The notes under the pieces were generated by a model. It was not told the origin of the DNA. It did no database searches and was given only the letters and a program-made list of their open reading frames with translations. From JAGQLF01 sp964437465 (GTDB lineage: Bacteria > Patescibacteriota > Dojkabacteria > J137), in assembly GCA_964437465.1 (NCBI GenBank), contig CAYTGI010000013.1, positions 1 through 30,294 on the forward strand: a stretch of 30,294 nucleotides of DNA, given 5' to 3'. The position numbers and the translations under genes were made by a program. Numbering within the stretch: position 1 is the stretch's first letter; the number at the start of each line of letters is the position of its first letter. Shown here piece by piece: positions 22,735 to 29,686 of this stretch.

Positions 22735-22763
22735 ATTTTACTTTTAGATTTCTTAATTTGCAA
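22735..22763 (-). promoter_or_regulatory. promoter for the minus-strand leader RNA
   Basis: TTGCAA (22758-22763), 17 bases, TAAAAT (22735-22740). The -35 box is palindromic and is the same six bases used by the plus-strand promoter of the next gene. Confidence 0.5.
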
Positions 22764-22786
22764 GAAAAGTTTTCATAAATTACAAT
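22758..22786 (+). promoter_or_regulatory. promoter of the YvlD-like gene, leaderless type
   Basis: TTGCAA (22758-22763), 17 bases, TACAAT (22781-22786), then five bases to the ATG at 22792. Transcription would begin at or beside the start codon. Confidence 0.65.
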
Positions 22787-22791
22787 AGTAT

Positions 22792-23127
22792 ATGAATTTA
22801 TTAATAAGAATTATTGTAAATGCTATTGCAGTATTTGTTCTAGCAAATCTTTTGAATGGTATCTACGTTGAAGACACTGGTGCTACAATCGTTGTAGCTG
22901 TTGTGCTGATATTACTAAATACATTCTTGAAACCTTTACTAGTTATTCTAACGTTACCAATCAACTTAATTACATTAGGTTTATTTACACTTGTAATTAA
23001 TGCTCTAATAGTAATGCTAGCTGATAGACTTATTGATGGATTTGCTGTTGAAGACTTCTGGTGGGCATTACTATTTGGTTTAATCCTATCAATCGTAAAC
23101 GGTATCATTGATAAGTCTGACGACTAA
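22792..23127 (+). CDS. phage-holin-4 / YvlD family membrane protein
   Basis: A 111-residue protein with four membrane helices. The pattern LNTFLKPLLVILTLPINLIT then LGLFTLVINALIV is the hallmark of the family named Phage_holin_4_2, which includes Bacillus YvlD. Despite the name, most are chromosomal envelope proteins without lysis function, often near PspC genes; a PspC-like gene is at 24286-24525 here. Its TAA overlaps the ATG of the antiporter by one base, so the two are coupled. The start is supported by a promoter five bases upstream. Confidence 0.88.
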   Translation: MNLLIRIIVNAIAVFVLANLLNGIYVEDTGATIVVAVVLILLNTFLKPLLVILTLPINLITLGLFTLVINALIVMLADRLIDGFAVEDFWWALLFGLILSIVNGIIDKSDD

Positions 23128-23303
23128 TGGAGGGTTTTGTTCCATTTTTCATAATTCTTGCTGCAGGTTTAGGATTTTCAGAATTTTTCAAAAAATTACA
23201 TCTACCATACGTTACTGCACTAATCTTAGCAGGAGTAATTATTGGTCCTTTTGGATTTAATTTAATTCAAGAAACTGAAACTTTGAGTTTTTTGGTGAAA
23301 TAG
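23127..23303 (+). CDS. CPA2 antiporter, N-terminal piece before frameshift
   Basis: 58 residues (MEGFVPFFIILAAGLGFSEF onward to ETETLSFLVK), matching the first helices of Na+/H+ or K+/H+ antiporters of the CPA2 (KefB) type: FKKLHLPYVTALILAGVIIG is the typical second helix. It ends at TAG 23301-23303 after a run of six T's (23288-23293). One more T, or a -1 slip, gives SFFGEIGLVFLMFIAG, joining the ORF that follows. It starts inside the stop codon of the YvlD-like gene (TAATG). Confidence 0.75.
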   Translation: MEGFVPFFIILAAGLGFSEFFKKLHLPYVTALILAGVIIGPFGFNLIQETETLSFLVK

Positions 23304-23308
23304 GGCTC

Positions 23309-24289
23309 GTGTTTTTAATGTTTATTGCAGGTTCTGAGATAAAACTTACTGCTCAACAAACTTTCGACAGAAGTATATTTCTTTTTGTTCTATTTAATGG
23401 AGGAATTCCATTTTCAACTGGATTTTTAATTGGATTAATATTTAACTTGCCAACAATTGGAGCTTTAATTGTTGGAATCACTTTTATTTCTACTTCAATA
23501 GCTGTAGTTATTCCATCAATAGAATCTTTAAAAATCATGAATTCAAGAGTTGGGAGACTTGTTGTTCCAGCTACAATTATTGAAGATATCGTAGCAATAA
23601 CTCTTTTATCTGTAGTCTTAAGAAACGCTACTTCTGAGTCATCCATTCCATGGCCTCTTTACTTTCTTTTTGTCGGAATCATAATTATAGGTCTTAAGTA
23701 TATAATCCCAAGATTAGAAAAAATATTTAAACCTGAAGATAACGAGGATGTCTTATTTGAAAGTGAATTAAGATTTACAATTGCAATAATTACGGCTTCA
23801 GCAATAATTTTCGAGTTGATCGGGTTAGGGCCAATTATTGCTGGATTTGTTACTGGTTTTCTTGCAAAAGAATATATGAAAAATACTAAGATTGAAGATA
23901 AAATTAAAACAATAAGTTACGGTATTTTTATACCTGTTTTTTTTATAATCATTGGAACTACACTAGACATTACCAGTATTAGAAATCCAGATTCATTATT
24001 ATTGATAATTTTAGTTCCATTGGGACTTATTCTCTCAAAATTCCTGAGTGCATTGGTAATTGGCCATTATCTCAAACTTGAAAAACATGAGAAATTAGTG
24101 GTTGGATCTTTAACAATTGCTCAGCTGACAACTACACTAGCAACTGTGTTTGCAGCAACTGAAGCTGGCTTAATCACTTCTGAATTCAGAGATGCTTTTA
24201 TTATCCTTAGTATTGTTTCAACAATGCTCTCCCCTATTCTTACAAATATGTTTCATAGAAAAACATATCCTATAGCTTTGAAAGATTAG
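23309..24289 (+). CDS. CPA2 family antiporter, main part after frameshift
   Basis: 326 residues with about nine further membrane helices. FLMFIAGSEIKLTAQQTFDR is the third helix region, ISTSIAVVIPSIESL and the following VVPATIIEDIVAITLLSVV are the core with the acidic ion-binding pair (IED), as in KefB/NapA-like monovalent cation:proton antiporters. No TrkA-N regulatory domain follows, so it is a short form. The GTG at 23309 is unlikely to be the true start, since the missing first two helices are encoded in the other frame at 23127-23303. The full protein would be about 387 residues. It ends four bases inside the convergent PspC gene. Confidence 0.85.
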   Translation: MFLMFIAGSEIKLTAQQTFDRSIFLFVLFNGGIPFSTGFLIGLIFNLPTIGALIVGITFISTSIAVVIPSIESLKIMNSRVGRLVVPATIIEDIVAITLLSVVLRNATSESSIPWPLYFLFVGIIIIGLKYIIPRLEKIFKPEDNEDVLFESELRFTIAIITASAIIFELIGLGPIIAGFVTGFLAKEYMKNTKIEDKIKTISYGIFIPVFFIIIGTTLDITSIRNPDSLLLIILVPLGLILSKFLSALVIGHYLKLEKHEKLVVGSLTIAQLTTTLATVFAATEAGLITSEFRDAFIILSIVSTMLSPILTNMFHRKTYPIALKD

Positions 24290-24525
24290 GAAACTATCTC
24301 TCCCTCATCAACCTTACCATTCTTAGATGATCCACTAACACTCATAGGTTCTTCCGGGATTATGATCCATAGAACTGGATATATCCAAATAGATAGTCCA
24401 AATACAAAAATTAGAATTGCAAAAACTATTCTTACCAAAGTCGGATCTATGTTAAAGTATTCAGCTATTCCACCACAAACTCCTGCAATTATTCTGTCAT
24501 TTTTTGATCTATATAATCTACTCAT
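24286..24525 (-). CDS. PspC domain protein
   Basis: A 79-residue protein. RLYRSKNDRIIAGVCGGIAE then YFNIDPTLVRIVF is the complete PspC signature, followed by a second hydrophobic stretch (AILIFVFGLSIWIYPVLWII) and a polar tail. PspC proteins sit in the membrane and take part in envelope stress responses. Its ATG overlaps the stop of the protease at 24522 by four bases, so they form an operon. A YvlD-like gene, a frequent genomic companion, lies nearby. Confidence 0.9.
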   Translation of the reverse strand: MSRLYRSKNDRIIAGVCGGIAEYFNIDPTLVRIVFAILIFVFGLSIWIYPVLWIIIPEEPMSVSGSSKNGKVDEGEIVS

Positions 24526-25727
24526 AATATTGGATTATTAACTGGTACTGATTTCTTTTTATTCTTAATTAATATTGTTATCAATATTACCAATAAAACC
24601 AAAACTAAACCAGTTAACCCAACACCTATTCCTACTAAAACGTTTTTAGGTAATAAGATCGACAAAATTTCTTCTTCATCTGAAGTTCCTCCAGCAGTAG
24701 GTAATACTGGATCAGGGTCGTCATCTTCAGATGGGTTCTCAGCTATGTCTGTTGGTGACTCAACACCATCCACTTCATCAAAAGTCTCCAGTCCTTCAAG
24801 CTCTTCTTGATACTCTCTTAAAATTCTATCTATTTCTTCGTCAGTTTCAAAATTAAACTCTTCTTCATCTTCTGCTAATACAGTATTAGTATCAATGTCT
24901 ATATAAGTGGAAATAAAATCACCATGTGATGGAGCTATTGAAGCAAGACCTAGATTTCCCAGCTTACATAGTTCTTCAGCACTATCACCAATAACCATAG
25001 AGACTATACCTACCACCTCATTTGTTCCTCTTCTATAGATTGGACTTCCACTATCTCCAACACAAATACCTGTATCACTATCTGGTTGAATTAGTGCTGT
25101 ATTTCTTGATGCCCTTTCAAGACAAACCTCAATACTTTCTTTATTCCTAGGGAATCCTAGTTCTTGACCTATTTCATCTAACCTAGTCCCATACCCTACA
25201 ATTTCATAATTACACCCATCCTGCATTTCTCCTATTTCCGCAATATCCTCAAAAGAGCTTTCACCAGAGGCAATTTTTATGATTGCTACATCATTATCAG
25301 AAAAGGAAGTAAAATCCTCTAATGAAGTTGCATTTTTAATTTCCCCAGCACTGGAATTATTCCATTCAGGAGATATTACATAGCTTTGAACCTCTTTCGG
25401 TCTTTCATCTAATTCAGGGTTAATCCTATTTCTTGAATCAGTTAGGATATTTGAAGAATCATTAACACAGTGAGCAGCTGTTAGAACATGCCTCGAATCG
25501 ATAGCAGCACCACCACACAATGTAGCTTGTCCATTCAATGTAGTTGAGATTATAAAAGTAGTTTCAGGATATAAAAATTCACGATCAGCATTCAATAAAA
25601 CCGAAACATCATCTATCTCTTCATCTTCTGGAGAAGTTGAGAAAACACCAAGAGTTAGTGCTAATCCAGCTAAAAAGAGAAAAGAAAGTCCTACTAATAG
25701 TACAATATATAAAGTTCGATCTTTCAT
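24522..25727 (-). CDS. trypsin-like serine protease, membrane-anchored
   Basis: A 401-residue S1 peptidase. An N-terminal hydrophobic segment (residues 6-29) is a signal or anchor. Triad: His86 in VLTAAHC, Asp146 in SDNDVAIIK and Ser226 in CVGDSGSPIY. After the domain comes an acidic spacer of about 60 residues, then LPTAG (342-346), a membrane helix (about 362-385) and Lys-rich residues, resembling a sortase-type tail. The LPxT-like motif is followed by an extra linker before the helix. It is transcribed with PspC. It is a paralogue of 18721-19665, sharing the GDSGSPIYR-x-GT-x-EVVGI block. Confidence 0.87.
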   Translation of the reverse strand: MKDRTLYIVLLVGLSFLFLAGLALTLGVFSTSPEDEEIDDVSVLLNADREFLYPETTFIISTTLNGQATLCGGAAIDSRHVLTAAHCVNDSSNILTDSRNRINPELDERPKEVQSYVISPEWNNSSAGEIKNATSLEDFTSFSDNDVAIIKIASGESSFEDIAEIGEMQDGCNYEIVGYGTRLDEIGQELGFPRNKESIEVCLERASRNTALIQPDSDTGICVGDSGSPIYRRGTNEVVGIVSMVIGDSAEELCKLGNLGLASIAPSHGDFISTYIDIDTNTVLAEDEEEFNFETDEEIDRILREYQEELEGLETFDEVDGVESPTDIAENPSEDDDPDPVLPTAGGTSDEEEILSILLPKNVLVGIGVGLTGLVLVLLVILITILIKNKKKSVPVNNPIL

Positions 25728-25784
25728 ACAAAAATTAATAACTATAAGGATAGTTAATCATATTTTAAATATGAGTTCAAAGAT

Positions 25785-26153
25785 TTAGGCCGCCGTATCT
25801 AACTCGTTATCTGTTTTATATTTAGGATGATTATTTTCCCTCTCTTGAGCTGAATCTACTTCGTGCATTGGCTCATCTCCAGCTTTTTCAAATCCATCTT
25901 CAAAAGGTTTTCCTGTCAAATCATCTGAAGGGTTAGCATCTTGTTGTTTTTCATCAACGTTTGAAGAAAATTCTCTTTCTTTTTCATATCCAGGATCTGA
26001 TGAATAAGCCTTAATTGCCTCATCTTGAGTAACTTGTTCCTCATCAGTATATTCATCATTAGGATCTAAGACTGCATTTGTTCTACTTGGTTGGTAGTCA
26101 TTAACACTTGTATCATCTTTATCATTATCTTTTGGGTCTTGCGAATTAGCCAT
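25785..26153 (-). CDS. acidic disordered protein
   Basis: A 122-residue protein, very rich in Asp, Glu, Asn and Ser with no predicted fold, membrane segment or signal. Words such as DPNDEYTDEEQVTQDEAIKA show a loose acidic pattern. TAATAA lies six bases before its ATG. I recognise no family. Such proteins may be stress-related or linkers, but nothing here shows it. Confidence 0.5.
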   Translation of the reverse strand: MANSQDPKDNDKDDTSVNDYQPSRTNAVLDPNDEYTDEEQVTQDEAIKAYSSDPGYEKEREFSSNVDEKQQDANPSDDLTGKPFEDGFEKAGDEPMHEVDSAQERENNHPKYKTDNELDTAA

Positions 26154-26220
26154 TTTTAATTATTAATAAATATAGCTATATGCTAAAGGACAAGGTGGAA
26201 AGAGTCAAATTTGAAAGTCA

Positions 26221-26307
26221 TGTCGCGAAGAGGACTCGAACCTCCACACCCGTTATATGGGCACTACCCCCTCAAGGTAGCGTGTCTACCAATTCCACCA
26301 TCGCGAC
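26221..26307 (-). tRNA. tRNA-Leu (anticodon GAG)
   Basis: Class II tRNA with a long variable arm. The acceptor GTCGCGA pairs with TCGCGAC, the anticodon loop is TTGAGGG giving GAG, and GGTTCGAGTCC is the T-arm. The discriminator is A and CCA is not encoded. Confidence 0.93.
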
Positions 26308-26366
26308 TTAAAGGCATTTGAGTAATGAATTATACAATATTTAATTATTGTGTAGTATTATACGTC

Positions 26367-26633
26367 ATGAATATTGATAAATGTGAGAGATGTAAAGGTA
26401 TTCTTCTTTCAAGTCATCCTTGTTTCTTAATTTTACATATGATGACCTTAAAAGAAAGTCTGAAAATTAACGATCCAGATTTTAAAGGAGCTCCCTTAAA
26501 ACAGAGAAGGATCTCTGCTGAACAGTTTTTAAAAAGTGTAGATCAATATGCTGAAACCAATGGTTGCCCATACAATTTAGAAGAAGCGAAAAGAGAGTTT
26601 AAGGATGCCATAAATTCAGCTGGGGAGGCATAA
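26367..26633 (+). CDS. small protein with N-terminal CxxC
   Basis: An 88-residue protein starting MNIDKCERCKGILLSSHPCF. Cys6 and Cys9 form a CxxC with a further Cys19, so it might bind zinc. The rest is helical (KQRRISAEQFLKSVDQYAET, YNLEEAKREFKDAINSAGEA). The frame is open back to ATG 26325, but ATG 26367 is better: a TATTAT lies five bases upstream, as in other genes here. The shorter start MMTLKESL is also possible. It sits between tRNA-Leu and tRNA-Asp. I do not recognise it. Confidence 0.55.
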   Translation: MNIDKCERCKGILLSSHPCFLILHMMTLKESLKINDPDFKGAPLKQRRISAEQFLKSVDQYAETNGCPYNLEEAKREFKDAINSAGEA

Positions 26634-26690
26634 TAGTAGTAAAAAAAATAAAAATACGATAAAATACATAAGCTTTTTTAAAAATGGCCT

Positions 26691-26767
26691 GGGGTGGTAG
26701 CTCAATTGGTTAGAGCACTCGCCTGTCACGCGAGAGGTTGCGAGTTCGATTCTCGTCCATCCCGCCA
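26691..26767 (+). tRNA. tRNA-Asp (anticodon GTC), CCA encoded
   Basis: Cloverleaf with acceptor GGGGTGG/CCATCCC, anticodon loop CTGTCAC giving GTC, T-arm GAGTTCGATTCTC and discriminator G. CCA follows directly in the DNA, unlike the other two tRNAs here. The last 23 bases and three more recur at 27113-27138. Confidence 0.95.
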
Positions 26768-26781
26768 TTAATCCTCCTCTC

Positions 26782-27051
26782 ATGACTATGAATTACTGTG
26801 TTTATATACTTCAGAGTTTGAAAAATGAATCATTTTACATCGGTTATACGAGTAACATTAGTTCAAGGTTAAAAAGGCATAACTGTGGTTATGAAAAATC
26901 TACTCGAAGTGGAGTTCCGTGGAAGTTAGTTTTCTTAAACAAGTTTAATAATCGCAAAGATGCCATGAAATTTGAAAAGCAGATCAAATCTTCTAAGAAA
27001 AGGAATATAATATTGAAATTAGTTGCGAGCTCCGAAAATCTTCTGCCATAA
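26782..27051 (+). CDS. GIY-YIG nuclease, single domain
   Basis: An 89-residue nuclease of the small UvrC-like group. NYCVYILQSLKNESFYIGYT carries the two halves of the motif (VYI and YIG). RLKRHN holds the catalytic-type Arg, and KFEKQIKSSKKR holds the Glu. Start is ATG 26782 or, giving the usual MNYCVYILQS, 26788. The tail (ASSENLLP, stop at 27049-27051) is encoded by a large hairpin. It follows tRNA-Asp by 14 bases and lies between the two copies of the tRNA tail, so it is probably cargo or the driver of a mini element. Standalone GIY-YIG proteins of this size are common but mostly uncharacterised. Confidence 0.88.
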   Translation: MTMNYCVYILQSLKNESFYIGYTSNISSRLKRHNCGYEKSTRSGVPWKLVFLNKFNNRKDAMKFEKQIKSSKKRNIILKLVASSENLLP

Positions 27052-27071
27052 GCAGAATAGATTTTCGTGAG
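27030..27071. repeat. hairpin A at the end of the GIY-YIG gene
   Basis: CTC, CGAAAATC and TTCTGC pair with GCAGAA, GATTTTCG and GAG, with bulges of two and one bases. The stop codon TAA lies in the 5-base loop. The pairing is 17 bp. Confidence 0.75.
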
Positions 27072-27112
27072 TCCTCGATTTTAAACAAATCTTTGATTTG
27101 TAAAAATCGGGA
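27072..27112. repeat. hairpin B abutting the tRNA-tail repeat
   Basis: CGATTTT and ACAAATC pair with GATTTGT and AAAATCG around TTT; outside, TCC pairs with GGA past one bulged base. It ends at 27112, directly before the right copy of the tRNA tail. Confidence 0.75.
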
Positions 27113-27138
27113 TTCGATTCTCGTCCATCCCGCCATTA
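27113..27138 (+). repeat. duplicate of tRNA-Asp 3' end
   Basis: Exact copy of 26745-26770, containing the T-loop, 3' acceptor strand and CCA of tRNA-Asp. The rest of a tRNA is absent upstream, so it is an att-like repeat and not a second tRNA gene. Confidence 0.9.
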
Positions 27139-27307
27139 TTTTTTGATATTCACTGTATATTCTTCTTTCTAAATTCCTTGAATAGCATTTCGATGAAAAT
27201 TTGAAGATTACTAAATTATCCTGACAACTAGCAATAGTTAAATATTATCCATTATAAAGAGACTGAGTTAAGAAAAAACTAAGAGGTTAATTCATTAAAA
27301 AAGATGG
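27139..27307. other. non-coding gap
   Basis: AT-rich sequence between the tRNA-tail repeat and the convergent end of the Cys-rich gene. I see no gene or strong hairpin. A T-run on the minus strand at 27300-27305 follows the gene without a clear stem. Confidence 0.35.
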
Positions 27308-29686
27308 CTATTTCTCTCTCTTTCTAAACCTCGATTCAAACTTATCTCGAGATATTCCTTTTGTTTGTAATTCTATACCTATTAGCTCAAATGCTTGAGG
27401 TAATATTTGCATCTTATAAACCATTAACCCTACTAACATTAAGAATGCGCCATAGATAAAGTAATCTCTCGAATCACCGTAAATTGCTGTTTTAGGCAAA
27501 CTACAACCGTTGTTAGTACAATCTGGATTTCCTATACAGTCATTTAGAACACATCTATTTTGACTTGGGTCACAGGCATGCCCTTTTGGACATGTTGTAC
27601 CATTCTTCCCACCACATGGTTGCCCACAGAACTGAGGTATACAATCATTTTGACAAGTAGTTAAATCTGAGTAATTACCGCTAGAACTTTGACTACAGGT
27701 ATATGAAGTTGTATTACATACATATCTTATTTCAGGAGGTGGAGGTGGTGCCTCACAATTAACACCACATATTCCTATATCAGCGAATTCACCCTCTGGA
27801 TCTTGTTCACATGAGTATGTAGTTGTATTACAAGTGTATCTAACAGGAGGATTGCAATTATCTTGACAAGAACCTAGATCAGCGAAATCTCCCTCAGCAT
27901 CAACCCTACAAGTATACGTATTAATATCGCATGTGAATCTGTCATCTTGGGTAAATATGCAATTATCTTGACATGTTGGTAATGAGTTGAATATACCATC
28001 TGGATTTTCATCACATGTAAATGTGGATGTATTACATGTATATTTTATAGGTTCTACACAGTTTTCATTGCAAGCTGTAATTGTTGTAAACTCTCCAGAT
28101 TCATCTAACTCGCATGAGTATATTTCAGTATTACATGTATATTTTATAGGTTCTACACAGTTTTCATTGCAAGCTGTAATTGTTGTAAACTCTCCAGATT
28201 CATCTAACTCGCATGAGTATATTTCAGTATTACATGTATATCTTAACTCAGGTGGATTACAGTTCTCTTCACATGAATTTATATCCTGAAACTCACCATT
28301 ATTAGTTTCCTCGCAAGTATAGTTATTAGTATTACAAGTGTAAGTTGGTGGAGCAACACATTCGTTTTGGCAGAAAGTAATTAGGTCATATTCTCCTGTT
28401 TCAGACTGCTCACAAGTATAAGTCTCTGTGTTACATGTATACCTTGGAGCTGAAACACAGCTATCTTGACATGCACTCAAAGATTGGTATATGCCATTTT
28501 GAGTTTCTTGGCATGTAAATGTTTCTAAATTACAAGTGTACCTAGGTTCATCAGGAATTGAACATTGTGAAATGTCTAAGTCGAAGTTATAACTTGATGA
28601 AGATAAACTACCACTTACCTCATATGTAAAGACCATTCCTAAAGGCAATCCAGATGAATATGTATTTAAATTTTCTTGTGTTAATGCAAGATCAAAACCC
28701 CAAGTCTGGCTTCCATTTCCTCCAATCTGGGGACAGGTTCCATTATTTATTCCAATTTCATCACATATACTAAACCCATTTTGATACGTTGTTCCATCTC
28801 TGGGATCGGTCCATGGAGTGTTCGTTGAAGAAAACTGAGGCCCAGTAACATTTGACCATTGTGAACTTAAGTCTATATCAATGTTACCAGTAAAATTACC
28901 AATTACAGATGCATTAGCTAACCTAAAGCTTGTAGAAGTTCTATTTGACACAGTAAAGCTTACATTTGCTACATTTGAACCTGCAGGGCATGAGGCATTT
29001 GCTGATATATCTATAGGATTAAAGCAACTATCATTACATGCTTGTAAAGAGTTAAAACTACCATTTGCATCTTCCTCACATGTGAAATTTGTTGTATTAC
29101 ATCTATACTTCGGCTCAGGGCAATCTCCTGTATAATATACTATCCAAACATGTGCTCCTCCTATTATAGCTGGATTAGGATTTGGCCCAAATACATCTAC
29201 CTGTATTGACTGCCCACACTGTTCATCTCCTCTAAAAACTGGCATAAATCTCCTTTTACCTTGATCTTTTAACTCAAAGTCAGTTTGTAATCTGTCAAAG
29301 CACTCCGTCTTATATCCATCACAGACAAATCTCCATGGTTCATATCCATCTGGCACCATCCCCGGATAGTTTATTTGAACATAACATCCCAATTCTCCAT
29401 CTGATTCTTCTCCACATCCTATTGAACTTCCAAAATATTCTACCCCCTGTGGTCTATGATTAATTATTCCTCTTCTATCTCCGGCTGCTACTGGAACATC
29501 CACTCTTGCATCAGGTCTACTATCTGAAAACCCTTCTGGTGGATTCTCAGATGGATCAACAGGTTGATCTACAGGATCAGGTATGCCATCTTCTTGCATT
29601 AAGGTATAAGTCATATATCCACCTACACCAACAAGAATGACTATTAAGATCACTATAATTCCTATTTTTGTTCTTTTACTATTCAT
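27308..29686 (-). CDS. Cys-rich repeat surface protein with LPKTA tail
   Basis: A 792-residue protein. Residues 7-28 are a membrane segment (IGIIVILIVILVGVGGYMTY). Residues 60-200 form a Cys-containing domain of unknown family. Ten repeats of about 33 residues follow the pattern YxCN-x4-YxC-x6-G-x-F/Y-x5-C-x3-C; the first is separated from the others by a beta-sandwich-like domain of about 160 residues. Repeats 5 and 6 are identical in DNA. Near the end is a Cys-rich module (CGQPCGGKNGTTCPKGHACD), then LPKTA at 730-734, a hydrophobic helix and a 35-residue basic tail. The layout suggests a wall- or membrane-anchored adhesin or protector with disulfide-linked repeats. It is coupled to its paralogue upstream by TAATG. 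Confidence 0.78.
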   Translation of the reverse strand: MNSKRTKIGIIVILIVILVGVGGYMTYTLMQEDGIPDPVDQPVDPSENPPEGFSDSRPDARVDVPVAAGDRRGIINHRPQGVEYFGSSIGCGEESDGELGCYVQINYPGMVPDGYEPWRFVCDGYKTECFDRLQTDFELKDQGKRRFMPVFRGDEQCGQSIQVDVFGPNPNPAIIGGAHVWIVYYTGDCPEPKYRCNTTNFTCEEDANGSFNSLQACNDSCFNPIDISANASCPAGSNVANVSFTVSNRTSTSFRLANASVIGNFTGNIDIDLSSQWSNVTGPQFSSTNTPWTDPRDGTTYQNGFSICDEIGINNGTCPQIGGNGSQTWGFDLALTQENLNTYSSGLPLGMVFTYEVSGSLSSSSYNFDLDISQCSIPDEPRYTCNLETFTCQETQNGIYQSLSACQDSCVSAPRYTCNTETYTCEQSETGEYDLITFCQNECVAPPTYTCNTNNYTCEETNNGEFQDINSCEENCNPPELRYTCNTEIYSCELDESGEFTTITACNENCVEPIKYTCNTEIYSCELDESGEFTTITACNENCVEPIKYTCNTSTFTCDENPDGIFNSLPTCQDNCIFTQDDRFTCDINTYTCRVDAEGDFADLGSCQDNCNPPVRYTCNTTTYSCEQDPEGEFADIGICGVNCEAPPPPPEIRYVCNTTSYTCSQSSSGNYSDLTTCQNDCIPQFCGQPCGGKNGTTCPKGHACDPSQNRCVLNDCIGNPDCTNNGCSLPKTAIYGDSRDYFIYGAFLMLVGLMVYKMQILPQAFELIGIELQTKGISRDKFESRFRKREK
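28031..28228. repeat. two identical 99-base tandem copies
   Basis: 28031-28129 and 28130-28228 are the same 99 bases, encoding repeats 5 and 6 of the Cys-rich protein (33 codons each). The other repeats differ, so this is a recent duplication or conversion. Confidence 0.9.

Larger units (their letters stand above)
26745..27138 (+). mobile_element. GIY-YIG element at the 3' end of tRNA-Asp
   Basis: The 26 bases at 26745-26770 (T-loop to just past CCA of tRNA-Asp) are repeated exactly at 27113-27138, 368 bases on. The interval holds one GIY-YIG nuclease gene followed by two large hairpins (27030-27071 and 27072-27112); the second ends next to the right repeat. The tRNA remains whole. This is like an integrated element bounded by att-type repeats, but with a nuclease gene in place of an integrase. 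Movement is inferred. Confidence 0.65.

Noticed and set aside
22792..23127. Phage holin, hence a prophage
   Set aside because: The family name is misleading; this is a chromosomal YvlD-like protein with no phage genes around it.
27113..27138. Second tRNA-Asp gene
   Set aside because: Only the T-loop, 3' acceptor strand and CCA are present; no D-arm or anticodon arm lies upstream.
27987..28289. 100-residue ORF with a repeated sequence on the plus strand
   Set aside because: The repeat is the antisense of the 99-base tandem copies in the Cys-rich gene.
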